The translations under genes and the position numbers were made by a program. From positions 5,022,001-5,086,000 of the forward strand of contig NZ_CP061725.1 of assembly GCF_014764405.1 (NCBI RefSeq): a DNA stretch of 64,000 nt. Reading direction: 5' to 3'. The notes under the pieces are model-generated. The model was given only the letters and a program-made list of their open reading frames with translations, did no database searches and had not been told where the DNA came from. The first letter of the stretch is position 1. Each line of letters opens with the position of its first letter. Source of the DNA: Micromonospora craniellae. Lineage in GTDB: Bacteria > Actinomycetota > Actinomycetes > Mycobacteriales > Micromonosporaceae. This document shows positions 26,001 through 35,171 of the stretch, piece after piece.

Positions 26001-26440
26001 CCCGGCGGGCGTGCCGGCCGGTCGGTGGGCAGCCGGTCGGCGCGCAACACCTCACCGGCCTCGACGAGCTGCTTGACCTGCCACAACGTCCGGCGGACCA
26101 GGAGCTTCGGGTCGTCGCCGACCAGGTGCGCGGCGAACCCGGACGGGGTGGCGTCGGGCCGCGGGCGGGCGGCCAGTTCGACGCCCCGGCCGCCGGGCGC
26201 GGCGCGCAGCGCGACGTCGACCGAGCCGTCGAGCCGACGCAGGGGCTCGGGCCAGCCGCGCACCGGCAGGACCTGCTCCGGCGGCCGGTCGACCGTCACC
26301 ACCTGCCAGTGCCCGGCACGGTCACCGTCGCGTCCCCGGCCGCGCGCGGCCCACCGGCGCGCGACCACCGCCCGGGCGGTACGCGCCGCCGCCCCGCCGA
26401 GGACGCCGGCCACCGCGACGACCGTCCTGACCCGTCCCAC
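25997..26440 (-). CDS. Small conserved protein paired with the zinc dehydrogenase
   Basis: A 147-residue protein with an N-terminal hydrophobic stretch (VRTVVAVAGVLGGAAARTA) and a soluble domain: GHWQVVTVDRPPEQVL and then VDVALRAAPGGRGVELAARP. The end (VRRTLWQVKQLVEAGEVLRAD) is typical of a protein commonly found before such dehydrogenases in actinomycetes and related to SRPBCC-associated membrane proteins. The function is not known. The GTG at 26440 has AGGAGGT six bases upstream, and its stop overlaps the dehydrogenase start. Confidence 0.7.
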   Translation of the reverse strand: MGRVRTVVAVAGVLGGAAARTARAVVARRWAARGRGRDGDRAGHWQVVTVDRPPEQVLPVRGWPEPLRRLDGSVDVALRAAPGGRGVELAARPRPDATPSGFAAHLVGDDPKLLVRRTLWQVKQLVEAGEVLRADRLPTDRPARPPG

Positions 26441-26612
26441 TCGTACCTCCTGATCGTGTCCGCCCCCGATCGCCCGGATCGGCCGCCCGACCAGCAGACG
26501 GAACCTTCCCCACGGTGGCCCCGGGTCAGGTGAACCCGACTCGCCCCGAAGGGGTGAACCGCTGCCGGTGGGGTAACCACCCGCCGCAGGACCGGGGGAG
26601 GAGTACGCGTCC

Positions 26613-29384
26613 GTGGGGGTGGGCCGGATGCCGGATGACCGCAACACCGTACGGACCGCCGGGACGGTCGGCACACCGGCCGGCCCGCCCCTGCTGGCGT
26701 CCCGGCTGACGCCTGCCGTACTGCCCAGGCCGGTGGTGCTGCGCCCCCGGCTGGCCCGGTTGCTGGACGAGGGGGTGGCGGCCCCGGTCACGCTGGTCCG
26801 CGCGCCCGCCGGCTGGGGCAAGACCACGCTGCTCGCGTCGTGGCGGCACGCGGTGACCGAGGCCGACCCGGACGCCCCGGCACCGGCCTGGATATCGGTG
26901 GAGGCCGGCGACGACAGCGACCGCCTCTGGTCGTATCTGGCGGCGGCGCTGCGGTCGGTCGCGGACCCGGTGGCGGACCCGGCCGGGACGCCGGTGCCCG
27001 ACCGGGCCCCGCGCCCGGACGAACTGGAGGTGCTCGCCGCTGCCCTGGCCGCCCGGGAGCGCCCTGTGGTGCTGGTCCTGGACGACCTGCACCGCGTCAC
27101 CGATCCGACCGCCCTGGCCGGACTGGAGTTCCTGCTGCGCCACACCGAGCAGCGGCTGCGGGTGGTGGCGGCCGGGCGGGCCGACCTGCCGCTGGCGGTG
27201 CACCGGCTGCGGTTGGCCGGTGAACTGACCGAGATCGGCCCGAGCGAGCTGGCCTTCACCGCCGACGAGGTGGCCGACCTGCTGACCGCGCACGGGGTGG
27301 CGGTGCCGGCCGCCGCCGTCGAGCGGCTGCGCGGGCGTACCGAGGGGTGGGCGGCGGCGCTGCGGATCGCCGCGCTCGCCCTGCACGGTCAGCCGGACCC
27401 GGCACGATGGATCACCCAGCTCGGCGCGGACCAGCCGGAGATCGCCGGCTACCTGCGTGCGGAGGTGCTCGCCGGGCTGGACCCGGCCGACCGTGACCTG
27501 CTGCGGCGCGCGGCGGTCGCCGACACCGTCTGCGCCGGTCTGGCGGTGGCGCTGACCGGCGACGGCGACGCCGAGGGCCGACTCGGCGTGCTCGCGGAGC
27601 AGGCCGGGCTGCTGCACCCCGACGGCGGCAGTCCGGTGTGGTACCGGTGCCATCCGCTGCTGGCCGACCTGCTGCACCGCGAACTGGCCCGGCTGCCCGC
27701 CGAGGAACAGCGTGACCTGCACCTGCGCGCGGCGAGCTGGTATGCCGGCAACAGCCGCCCGGCCGACGCACTGCGGCACGCGCTCACCGCCGGCGACTGG
27801 TTGACCGCCACCGACCTGTTCGTGACCGGCTGGCCGGAGCTGGCGTACGAGCGGAGCGGCCCGACCGGGCCGGCGCCGCCGCCCCCGGCGGAGGCGGTGT
27901 CGCGTGACCCGGAACTCGCGCTGGCCTGCGCCGCCCAGCGGGCTCTCGACGGCGACGCCGACGCGGCCCACCACCACCTGCGGCTCGCCGCCGGGCACGC
28001 CCGCGCCCTGCCGGAACCGCGCCGCAGCCGGTTCGCCCGGCTGGTCGCCGCCGTCGAGCTCACCCTGGCCCGGCTGGCCGGCGACCCCGAGGCGATACGC
28101 GCCGCCGCCGCCCGCCTGCTCGCCACCCGCCCGACCGCCACGCCGCGCGACCCGGACGGCTCAGCGGTCCGGCCGCCGGACGAGGGCGCGGCGGTCCGCC
28201 CCGACGGGCTACGGGCGGCCGCCGGGGACGACGCCGACGTGCGGACGGTGGCCGGTACCGCCTCGGCGCTGGCCGCCCTCGACGCCGGTGACCTGGCCAG
28301 TGCGGCGGGCGGGTTCGCCGCGGCCCTGGCGGCGGCGCGGTCGGCGCGACGCCCGCGCACCGAACTCGTCTGCGCCAGCCGGTCGGCGTTGCTCGCGGCG
28401 CTGCGCGGGGAGCTGCGCGCGGCCGAGGAGGCGGCCCGTGCGGCGCTGGCCCTGCCGCCGTGCCAGGGCTGGTCGGCGCAGCTCGACTGCGGGTACGCCT
28501 ACCTGGCATTGGCCCTGGTGGCGCTGCACCGGGACCAGCCCGCGGAAGCCGAGGCGAACCTGGTGCTGGCGACACCGGCGGGCCACGAGGCGGTGGCCGG
28601 CGTGGTGGCCGCCTGGTGCCGGGCGTGCCTGCGGCACGACGAGGGGGATCTCGCCGTGGCCCACCGCCTGCTGGTGGAGGCCCGGGGCCACTGGTCCGGC
28701 CGGGGCGGTGAGCTGGAGTCCTGGCTGCGGGCGGCCGAGACGGATCTGCACCGTGCCCGGGGTGACGTGGCGACGGCCCGGGACCTGGCCGGTGACCACC
28801 CGGACGCGCCGACGGCGGTGGCCGCCGCCCGGGTCGAACTACGGGCCGGTGACCCTCGCGCCGCCGCCCGCCTGCTGCCGGACTGGTCGGCGCCGTCGTC
28901 GGCCGACTGGCCGCTGCCGGTACGCCTGGACGCCGCACTGCTCGACGCGCTGCTCGCCGCCAGTGGCGGCGACGAACGCCGGGCCGGCCGGACGGTGGAG
29001 CAGGCGCTCGACCTGGCCGCACCGGACGGGTACCGGCGACCGTTCACCCGGGCCGAGCCGGGCCTGCGGGACCTGCTCGCCGCCCACCTGGACTCCGGTA
29101 CGGCGCACTGGCCGACGGTCAGTGACCTGGTCCGTGCCGTCGACGTGCCGGACGGGCGGACGCCGGCGGGCGCTCCGGGGGCGGCACTGGACGAGCCGTT
29201 GACCGAGCGGGAGCTGACCATCCTGCGGTACCTGCAGAGCATCCTGTCCAACGTGGAGATCGCGGCCGAGCTGTCCGTCTCGGTGAACACCGTCAAGACG
29301 CACGTCCGCAACATCTACCGCAAGCTGGACGCCACCCGTCGCCGGGACGCCGTCCGCCGGGCCCGGCAGCTGCGCCTCATCTGA
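26613..29384 (+). CDS. LuxR-family transcriptional regulator of the MalT/LAL type
   Basis: A 923-residue ATP-dependent regulator. Residues about 61-75 form the Walker A motif (RAPAGWGKTTLLAS), and Walker B is RPVVLVLDDLH near 150-160. A winged-helix and helical-repeat region (TPR-like, Ala/Arg-rich) spans about 400-830. The C-terminal LuxR helix-turn-helix is LTERELTILRYLQS and then LSVSVNTVKTHVRNIYRKL. Such proteins sense a ligand with the repeat domain and activate promoters as oligomers. The target is unknown; the dehydrogenase pair upstream is divergent, across 172 bases, and could be controlled by it. The start is the GTG at 26613. Confidence 0.88.
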   Translation: MGVGRMPDDRNTVRTAGTVGTPAGPPLLASRLTPAVLPRPVVLRPRLARLLDEGVAAPVTLVRAPAGWGKTTLLASWRHAVTEADPDAPAPAWISVEAGDDSDRLWSYLAAALRSVADPVADPAGTPVPDRAPRPDELEVLAAALAARERPVVLVLDDLHRVTDPTALAGLEFLLRHTEQRLRVVAAGRADLPLAVHRLRLAGELTEIGPSELAFTADEVADLLTAHGVAVPAAAVERLRGRTEGWAAALRIAALALHGQPDPARWITQLGADQPEIAGYLRAEVLAGLDPADRDLLRRAAVADTVCAGLAVALTGDGDAEGRLGVLAEQAGLLHPDGGSPVWYRCHPLLADLLHRELARLPAEEQRDLHLRAASWYAGNSRPADALRHALTAGDWLTATDLFVTGWPELAYERSGPTGPAPPPPAEAVSRDPELALACAAQRALDGDADAAHHHLRLAAGHARALPEPRRSRFARLVAAVELTLARLAGDPEAIRAAAARLLATRPTATPRDPDGSAVRPPDEGAAVRPDGLRAAAGDDADVRTVAGTASALAALDAGDLASAAGGFAAALAAARSARRPRTELVCASRSALLAALRGELRAAEEAARAALALPPCQGWSAQLDCGYAYLALALVALHRDQPAEAEANLVLATPAGHEAVAGVVAAWCRACLRHDEGDLAVAHRLLVEARGHWSGRGGELESWLRAAETDLHRARGDVATARDLAGDHPDAPTAVAAARVELRAGDPRAAARLLPDWSAPSSADWPLPVRLDAALLDALLAASGGDERRAGRTVEQALDLAAPDGYRRPFTRAEPGLRDLLAAHLDSGTAHWPTVSDLVRAVDVPDGRTPAGAPGAALDEPLTERELTILRYLQSILSNVEIAAELSVSVNTVKTHVRNIYRKLDATRRRDAVRRARQLRLI

Positions 29385-29453
29385 CCCGCGAGCACGGCGG
29401 TGGCGGGTGGGTCGACGCCCACCGGCCACCGTCGGACCGCGCCCGGCCGGTGG

Positions 29454-30011
29454 TCAGCCGGTGGCGTCGTCGACCACGGTCAGGAGGGTGCCCGGGTCGA
29501 AGTCGCCGTCGTGGCGGTCGCCATTGACGAACAGGGTGGGACTGGCGTCCACGCCGCTGCGGATCGCGCCGACGAAGTCCTGCCGGATCCGGTCACCGCC
29601 GGCGTGCCGCCCGATCTCCGCCTCCACCTCGTCGACCGGCAGGCCGAGCTGCTCGACGCCCAGCGTCAGGTGCACCGGGTCGAGTTGGTCCTGGTGCTCG
29701 TAGAGCCAGTCGTGCATCTCCCAGAACCGCCCACGCCGGCCGGCGGCCTCCGCCGCCTCGGCGGCCCGTTCCGCGTACGGGTGGATGTTCGCGATGGGGA
29801 AGTGGCGATAGACCAGGCGTACGGCGTCGGCCCGCTGCCGCAGCACCTCCCGCAGATTGCGGTGGGCCGTGCCGCAGAACGGGCACTGGAAGTCGCCGTA
29901 CTGGACGACCGTCACCGGCGCGTCCACCGGACCCCGGACGTGGTCGTGCTCCGTGACGGGTGTGCGGAGCCGCGCAGTGACCTGCAGTGGCGTGGTCAGC
30001 CGATCGGTCAT
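29454..30011 (-). CDS. DsbA-family thiol-disulfide oxidoreductase
   Basis: A 185-residue thioredoxin-fold protein with the active pair CPFC (Cys 43 and 46) in VVQYGDFQCPFCGTAHRNL, and the cis-Pro region VDASPTLFVNG. It belongs to the DsbA/Thioredoxin_4 group. No signal peptide or membrane anchor is seen, unlike most of the group, so it probably works in the cytoplasm, as do related FrnE-type proteins. It is alone between the LuxR gene and a BON-domain gene. Confidence 0.85.
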   Translation of the reverse strand: MTDRLTTPLQVTARLRTPVTEHDHVRGPVDAPVTVVQYGDFQCPFCGTAHRNLREVLRQRADAVRLVYRHFPIANIHPYAERAAEAAEAAGRRGRFWEMHDWLYEHQDQLDPVHLTLGVEQLGLPVDEVEAEIGRHAGGDRIRQDFVGAIRSGVDASPTLFVNGDRHDGDFDPGTLLTVVDDATG

Positions 30012-30105
30012 ACCCGCCAGTCTCGTGCCCGGCCGGGTGAGGGTGGGTCACCCGGCCGGGGTGGTTGCCGCCGCGGCCGGACACCTCGGCCCGGCACGGG
30101 GCGAC

Positions 30106-30657
30106 TCAGCTCAGCACCGGGGCGACCGCGATGTGGTTCTGCACCTCGCGGATGCCGGGCGCGGACCAGACGACCCGTTCGACCTCGGCGCGTTCCGGCA
30201 TCGAGTGCGCCAACCCGCTCAGCAGCACCGTGGCGCCGTGTACGCGTACCGTCACCTGCTCGGCGGCGCGGCGCTGGTACTCCCACTCGACCTCGCCGTG
30301 CAGGGTGACCCAGCCCTGCGAGACCGTCACGTCGATCTGCTCTACCGGCACGAACGCGTGCCACTGGAGGGCGTGCGCGACGGCGGCGGCGATCTCCGGG
30401 TCGGTGCGCTCCGCGCCGGTGGCCGTCCGCAGGGCGAGGTCGTTGGCGACCGCCCGGACCTGCGCCACCCGGTGGGCGGCCCGCTCCGCCGCCCACTTCT
30501 TGGCGTAGCCGTCCACCCGTCCGGTGAGCGTCACCACGCCCTCCGCGACGGTCACCCCGATCTCGTGCGGCTGGACCCGGGGCTCCCAGTCGAGTTCGTC
30601 GCGCACCGCGGTCCGGATGTGCTCGTCGGTGCGGTGGATCGTCGAGATGCCGACCAT
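30106..30657 (-). CDS. BON-domain protein
   Basis: A 183-residue protein with BON units, which bind lipids or membranes and are common in stress proteins like OsmY. The first unit is VQPHEIGVTVAEGVVTLTGR. The second starts VPVEQIDVTVSQGWVTLHGE. The third is only half present, as VTVRVHGATVLLSGLAHSM and then PGIREVQNHIAV, joined directly to EYQRRAAE of the second. In three-unit homologues I remember, about 45-50 residues lie between, so an in-frame deletion is likely. The start has GAGGAG upstream. No signal peptide is seen. Confidence 0.8.
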   Translation of the reverse strand: MVGISTIHRTDEHIRTAVRDELDWEPRVQPHEIGVTVAEGVVTLTGRVDGYAKKWAAERAAHRVAQVRAVANDLALRTATGAERTDPEIAAAVAHALQWHAFVPVEQIDVTVSQGWVTLHGEVEWEYQRRAAEQVTVRVHGATVLLSGLAHSMPERAEVERVVWSAPGIREVQNHIAVAPVLS

Positions 30658-30774
30658 CTCCTCGCTCCTCTCGTGGCGGCGGGGTGCGGACCGGATCCGG
30701 GTCCGCCGGGACCGAGCCTGGTGTCGGCCCGGATGATCCGGCATCACCCGGCTCGGACGAGATGCCCGGAGCGA

Positions 30775-30830
30775 TGTTAGGAAGGGTCCCCTGCTATGCA
30801 CGAGGCGTTGGCAGGGGACCCTTCCTAACA
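30775..30830. repeat. Double palindromic repeat, copy 3
   Basis: Perfect 20-base arms at 30775-30794 and 30811-30830 (tgttaggaagggtcccctgc) surround a 16-base loop, tatgcacgaggcgttg. It lies between two minus-strand genes, 25 bases past the stop of the upstream one, and may end its transcript. Confidence 0.92.
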
Positions 30831-30854
30831 CATTCGCCGGTCGGGACGGCGTCG

Positions 30855-31247
30855 TCAGGTGAGCGGGTCGGCGGGGGAGTCCGGACGCTCGACGTCCACG
30901 AACTCGATGTCGTCGACCGCCTGGTCGCGGCTGCCGACGGCCCGCGCGGCACTGCCGGCGGCCCAGCCGATCGCGGCACCGACCAGGGCCGCGCCGATCA
31001 GCAGGGTCCAGGGCAGCGCGGGGCGGCGCCCGGTGAGCGCGTCGAAGGCGAGGCTGGCCCGGTGCCGCGCCTCCTCGGCGGCCGAGCCGACCAGGTCACC
31101 GGCGTCGTCGGCGAAGCCGGCTGAGGTGTGCCGGGCCGAGCGGGCGGCGTCCCGGATGCTGTCGCCGGCCGAGACGAGGTGTTGCCACGCCTGGTCCGTG
31201 ATCTGTTCCGGCTTGCTGCGACGGGCCAGCAGGTTGCTTCCGAACAT
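30855..31247 (-). CDS. Small membrane protein, apolipoprotein/YtxH-like
   Basis: A 130-residue protein. An amphipathic helical N-terminal half (AWQHLVSAGDSIRDAARSAR, then ADDAGDLVGSAAEEARHRAS) is followed by one membrane helix with glycines, TLLIGAALVGAAIGWAAGSAA, and an acidic tail (VDDIEFVDVERPDSP). The pattern recalls YtxH-like stress proteins. The function is unknown. The ATG at 31247 has AGGGAACC upstream and MFGSNLL is a natural start. It neighbours BON and STAS genes, which suggests an envelope-stress group. Confidence 0.65.
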   Translation of the reverse strand: MFGSNLLARRSKPEQITDQAWQHLVSAGDSIRDAARSARHTSAGFADDAGDLVGSAAEEARHRASLAFDALTGRRPALPWTLLIGAALVGAAIGWAAGSAARAVGSRDQAVDDIEFVDVERPDSPADPLT

Positions 31248-31693
31248 GTGGTTCCCTCCTCGACAGTGCCGAAGCCGGTGGCCGGGGCAGACCTCGGACG
31301 TCGGCGGTTCGCCACCGACGCTGTGCCCCGCCGGACGCCACCGCAAACCGCGAAGCATCGTGTCGTCCCTTCGTCCTGGTCGTCGTCGGTGATGCTGGGC
31401 ACACCCCGCCATCGGCGCCCGCCGGGACGCAGGTCAGATCGTCGGCCGAGGGGCACGCCGGGTGCCGGACATCGGACGGGCGAGCCGATGCCCGCTACCC
31501 TGGTTCGTCGGTGCGGGCCTCGGCTTGCACCGAGCAATAGGACGCATAAGTCCGGATATGGGTGATTTGACGCGCCGATGTCCGCGAATTGCTCATCCCG
31601 AGGGGTGGCGACCGAGGCCGTCGGAGGAATACTCTCGGTCGCGGCCCGCGTACTGATGAGGCGCCCGTCGTACGGGCGAGTGGAGGTGCTCGC
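31248..31693. other. Divergent intergenic region
   Basis: A 446-base gap between the minus-strand membrane protein and the plus-strand STAS gene. It has no supported gene and no clear hairpin. It must hold promoters for both, but I cannot place -10/-35 boxes with confidence. Confidence 0.5.
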
Positions 31694-32059
31694 GTGAGCC
31701 TGTCGATCCTGCAGACGGTTCGGCCTGGTGGTGTCATCGAGATCGCCCCTCGGGGCGAGATCGACGTCGACACCGCGTACGAAGTGAAAGAGGCCATCGC
31801 CGAAGTGCTGGCCAAGGGGCGGCCGACCCGGATCGAGCTCAACATGCGGCTGGTCACCTTCATCGACTCGGTGGGCATTAGCGCGATGGTCGCCGGCTTC
31901 CAGACGGCAGAGGTCAGCGGCGTGAAGCTGATCGTCACCCAACCCAGTCGGTTCGTGCACCGACAGCTCTGGGTGACCGGCCTGCTCGGCCTCTTCGGCG
32001 CACCGGAGCCGTACTACGCCGGTGCCGCCGCCACCCCCGAGGTCCTCCCCGGCGGCTGA
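31694..32059 (+). CDS. STAS-domain anti-anti-sigma factor
   Basis: A 121-residue protein with the STAS fold: VIEIAPRGEIDVDTAYEVKE and TFIDSVGISAMVAGFQTA. The Ser of the IDS motif is the place phosphorylated by an anti-sigma kinase in RsbV/SpoIIAA-type proteins. It therefore likely takes part in a partner-switching system controlling a sigma factor. No anti-sigma kinase or sigma gene is adjacent. The GTG at 31694 has ggagg upstream by about eight bases; the gene is monocistronic and tail-to-tail with surE. Confidence 0.85.
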   Translation: MSLSILQTVRPGGVIEIAPRGEIDVDTAYEVKEAIAEVLAKGRPTRIELNMRLVTFIDSVGISAMVAGFQTAEVSGVKLIVTQPSRFVHRQLWVTGLLGLFGAPEPYYAGAAATPEVLPGG

Positions 32060-32062
32060 CCG

Positions 32063-32887
32063 TCAGTCGCCGTCGAGGCCGGACAGGTTCACGTCGGCCA
32101 CCTCGGTGACGGCGCGCACCGCCGTCACCGTCGCGTACCCGTCAGCCAGCCACGCCAGGTCGGTACCCGGCTGCACCGCCTGACCGGGTTCCTCCAGCGC
32201 GGTACGCACGAAACCGTGGCCGGACTCGGCGACGGTCATCTGCACCTGACCGAAGGTGGCCAGCCCGGCCCGGCGTACGCCACGCAGCCGGCCCAGCGGC
32301 ACGTCCGGCGAGTTGACGTTGAGTACGCTCTCCACCGGCCCGGCGGTCAGCCGGGGGAGCAGGTCCAGGGCCACGTGTGCGGCGGTGGCCCAGTTCCGTT
32401 CGGCGTCGCGTACCCGGGCTGCGGCGGCCACCGCGGCACCCCCGCTGACGGCGGTGGCCTCACCGGCCGAGAGCACGTCCAGTGACACCGCCAACGCCCG
32501 GCAGCCGTTGGCGGCAGCCGTGAACGCCGCGCCCACGGTGCCGGAGTGCAGCACCGCCCGGCCCGCGTTCGCTCCCCGGTTGATGCCGGAGAGCAGCACC
32601 GACGGCGGCGGCCCGAACGCGCCGTGCACGGCGATCAACGCGATGAAGCCGGGCGATCCGCCGACCCCGAAGGCCGGCACCCCGTCCAGCTCCGCCAGCG
32701 GGTGCTCGCGGACCACCACCTGCCCGTCCTGCTCGATCGCGCTCATCGCGGCGCTGGTGCCGCTCGCCTCCTCCAGCGGTGCGGCGACCACCACGTCCAG
32801 CCCCCGGTCGACCGCGGCCCGGGCCAGCGCCTGGATGCCCGGCGCGGCGATCCCGTCGTCGTTGGTGATCAGCACACGCAAGGTCAT
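32063..32887 (-). CDS. surE: SurE-type 5'/3'-nucleotidase
   Basis: A 274-residue metal-dependent phosphatase of nucleoside monophosphates. The metal motif NDDG (residues 9-12) in LITNDDGIAAPGIQAL, the Ser-rich loop EASGTSAAMS and LLSGINRGANAGRAVLHSGT are all characteristic. The usual length is 250-260 residues. Its ATG overlaps the stop codon of the preceding pfkB-type gene (ATGA), so they are translated together. Confidence 0.9.
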   Translation of the reverse strand: MTLRVLITNDDGIAAPGIQALARAAVDRGLDVVVAAPLEEASGTSAAMSAIEQDGQVVVREHPLAELDGVPAFGVGGSPGFIALIAVHGAFGPPPSVLLSGINRGANAGRAVLHSGTVGAAFTAAANGCRALAVSLDVLSAGEATAVSGGAAVAAAARVRDAERNWATAAHVALDLLPRLTAGPVESVLNVNSPDVPLGRLRGVRRAGLATFGQVQMTVAESGHGFVRTALEEPGQAVQPGTDLAWLADGYATVTAVRAVTEVADVNLSGLDGD

Positions 32888-33873
32888 GCGCCACCCACCC
32901 GCTGGGCCAACTCGTCCGGGGTGGTGCGTTCCTGCGGGCGGATGCCGGCCGGCTCCAGGCGCACCCGGTCCACCAGCCCGGTGATCGAGTCGAGCCGACC
33001 GGTGCCCAGCCCGTGCCGGGTGACGTTCAGTGCGCCGGCCGCCGCGCCGGTCCGGATCGCCGTCCGTACGTCACCTCCACGGGCCACCACGGCGGCCACG
33101 CTGGCGGTCATCGAGTCACCCGCGCCGCGTGGGTCAGCCGCCTCCAAGCGGGGCATCCGCACCTCGAACACCTCGCCGTCGACGAGTGCCAGCGCCGGCT
33201 TGTCGGCCCGGCTGACCACCACGTTCTCGGCACCGGTGGCGTGCAGGTCGTAGATCGCCCGGGTGAGCTGCTCCTCGTCGTCCTCGGCCGCGCGGCCGTC
33301 GGCGATCAGCTCCTCGTGGCTGACCTTGACGAAGAAGACCCCACTCTCCAGCACTGCCGTCAGGTGGTCGCCACTGAGGTCCACCACCACCCGGCTGCCG
33401 TTGGCGCCGAGGTCGGCGGCGAAGCGCCGGTACAGGTCGGCGGGGACCAGCGACGGGTCGTTCGGGCCGCTGAGTACGCTCACCGCCGCGCGCAGCCCCT
33501 CGCCGAGCGCCAGGTTGTAGAGCTCGTCCAGCTCGTGCCGGCTCAGCGGCTGCCCGGTCACGTCGACGATCTCCTGGCGGGTGCCCTCGCGACGGTCGTG
33601 CACGTACCCGCCGCTGCCGCCGGAGTCCCGCGCCACCACCTTGAGGTCGACGCCCTCGCTGACCAGCAGCGGCTCCAGCACCTGCCCGATCTCGCCGCCG
33701 AGCGCGGTGCAGAGCACCACGTCGACGCCGTGCGACAGCACCATCCGGGCCTGCCAGATGCCCTGTCCGCCGGGGTGCAGGTGTAGCTCCGGAGTCTCGT
33801 TGGGCTGGTCGATCGTGACCGTGAGCAGGGGCGTCGGCGCGAAGACCATCACATGTCCGGTCGTGGCGCTCAT
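32884..33873 (-). CDS. PfkB-family carbohydrate kinase (1-phosphofructokinase-like)
   Basis: A sugar kinase of 329 residues. The N-terminus MVFAPTPLLTVTIDQPNETP resembles phosphofructokinase/tagatose kinases. The catalytic signature is ADPRGAGDSMTASVAAVVAR, with the base Asp in GAGD, and VDLSGDHLTAVLE fits the nucleotide region. The substrate is unclear. No PTS genes are near, so fructose-1-phosphate is not assured. Translation is coupled to surE. The ATG before SATTGH is preferred; upstream residues are unlike the family. Confidence 0.8.
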   Translation of the reverse strand: MSATTGHVMVFAPTPLLTVTIDQPNETPELHLHPGGQGIWQARMVLSHGVDVVLCTALGGEIGQVLEPLLVSEGVDLKVVARDSGGSGGYVHDRREGTRQEIVDVTGQPLSRHELDELYNLALGEGLRAAVSVLSGPNDPSLVPADLYRRFAADLGANGSRVVVDLSGDHLTAVLESGVFFVKVSHEELIADGRAAEDDEEQLTRAIYDLHATGAENVVVSRADKPALALVDGEVFEVRMPRLEAADPRGAGDSMTASVAAVVARGGDVRTAIRTGAAAGALNVTRHGLGTGRLDSITGLVDRVRLEPAGIRPQERTTPDELAQRVGGA

Positions 33874-34035
33874 GACGCACCGTCGCACTGGGCCCGTTGC
33901 GGTCCACTCATAACCGTTCCTCCCGCTCGCCCGCGAAATGTCCGCTTCGATGTCGACGGTAACGAAGGTGGCGCGAGAACGCGCGGCGACGGGCGGGGCG
34001 CGCCCGAGGCGACCGGGCCGGGGGCGGGAACGACG

Positions 34036-34077
34036 ACGCCGGGTGGGTCGACCCCGTGGGGGCGCTCCACCCGGCGT
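34036..34077 (-). terminator. Hairpin after the riboswitch-controlled gene
   Basis: Arms acgccgggtgg (34036-34046) and ccacccggcgt (34067-34077) pair perfectly. It lies directly past the stop codon of the minus-strand gene ending at 34085. Confidence 0.6.
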
Positions 34078-34084
34078 GCGCGGG

Positions 34085-35161
34085 TCAGTACACCGACAGG
34101 TGCACGTGGTTGGTGTGGTCGCTGGACGGGTCGCCACGCGCGCCGCTGTACGTGCGCCAGCCGCTGCTCGGCAGCCAGATCTGCTTGTACCAGATCACGT
34201 AGAGCACGGCGAGACGGTCGGCGTTGTTGACGTAGAACGCCGCCAGGTTGTTGCCGTACGTCCGGTCGCCGCCGGTGGCGACCCCGCCGAAGCCGTTCTT
34301 CTGCGCCGCGAAGTCGCAGGCCCGACCCTTCGGGTGCTCACCCGAGCCGCCCGCGCGGTAGCAGGAGACGTACCGGGTGAAGCCGGCCGCCTTGGCCTGG
34401 TTGAGCGCGTGCAGGGTGCGCGGGGTGATGCAGCCGTTGGCCGGTGTGGGGTCGTTGACGCTGCACGACTCGGCCGGCCAGGATCCGTTGGCGTTGCGCG
34501 GCGCCGGCTTGGCCGTGGGGCTGCTGGAACCGCTGCTGCGTGCGGGAGCCCGGCTGGCCGCCCGCTCCTCCGCCGCGGCCCGTTCGGCCCGCTCGTTGGC
34601 CACGGTCAGCGAGCGCTCGGCCTGCTCCTTGCGCTTGGCCATCACGGCCACCTGCTTGCGCTGCTCCTGCACCTCGACGTCGAGGGCCTGCTTGGTCTTG
34701 CTGACCTCGTCCCGGGTGGTCCGCAGGTCGTGCAGCGCGCGTTCCTCGTTGGCCGCCACCGCGTCCAGGGCCGCCGCGCGGTCCATGAAGCCGGCCGGGG
34801 AACCGCTGTTGAGCAGCGCCGACGCGGCACCGAGCCGGCCACTGCGGTACGCCTGCGCGGCGATCTCAGCGACCTTCGTGCTGCGTTCGGTGAGCTGACC
34901 CTCGGTCGTGGTGAGCTGCTCGGCAAGCTTCTTCTGCCGGTCGACCGAGCGGTCCAGCGCGGTCTTCGCGTCGAGGTAACCCTTGCTGGCCGCCTCCAAC
35001 TGGGCGCGGAGCGCCGGGGTGCCGCCCTCGTCACCGACGTCACCGGGTGCCGCGGAGGCGGCGCTGAACGGTGCGAGCGCGGCGCCCAGGGCGAGGGCGA
35101 GCCCTGCGGCGATCAGGGCCGCCGTACGGGCGGCCGGTCTCACGGTTGCCACTGCTGGCAT
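34085..35161 (-). CDS. Secreted coiled-coil protein with an ARB_07466-like C-terminal domain
   Basis: A 358-residue exported protein with a signal peptide (AALIAAGLALALGAALAPFSAASA). A long coiled coil spans about residues 50-200 (LDRSVDRQKKLAEQLTT, then VQEQRKQVAVMAKRKEQAER). After a Ser/Ala/Pro linker comes a C-terminal domain with NGCITPRTLHALNQAKA, the Cys/His-containing VSCYRAGGSGEHPKGRACD, and DHTNHVHLSVY. That domain resembles the M15-related ARB_07466 type seen with cell-wall hydrolases, as also suggested by control through a c-di-AMP riboswitch. It probably works on peptidoglycan during growth. The second ATG (35161) is eight bases after GGAAGG and is preferred to ATG 35167. Confidence 0.82.
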   Translation of the reverse strand: MPAVATVRPAARTAALIAAGLALALGAALAPFSAASAAPGDVGDEGGTPALRAQLEAASKGYLDAKTALDRSVDRQKKLAEQLTTTEGQLTERSTKVAEIAAQAYRSGRLGAASALLNSGSPAGFMDRAAALDAVAANEERALHDLRTTRDEVSKTKQALDVEVQEQRKQVAVMAKRKEQAERSLTVANERAERAAAEERAASRAPARSSGSSSPTAKPAPRNANGSWPAESCSVNDPTPANGCITPRTLHALNQAKAAGFTRYVSCYRAGGSGEHPKGRACDFAAQKNGFGGVATGGDRTYGNNLAAFYVNNADRLAVLYVIWYKQIWLPSSGWRTYSGARGDPSSDHTNHVHLSVY

Positions 35162-35171
35162 GCACATGTCC

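Noticed and set aside
30775..30830. CRISPR repeat
   Set aside because: The palindromes occur singly at distant places without regular spacers, and no cas gene is present.
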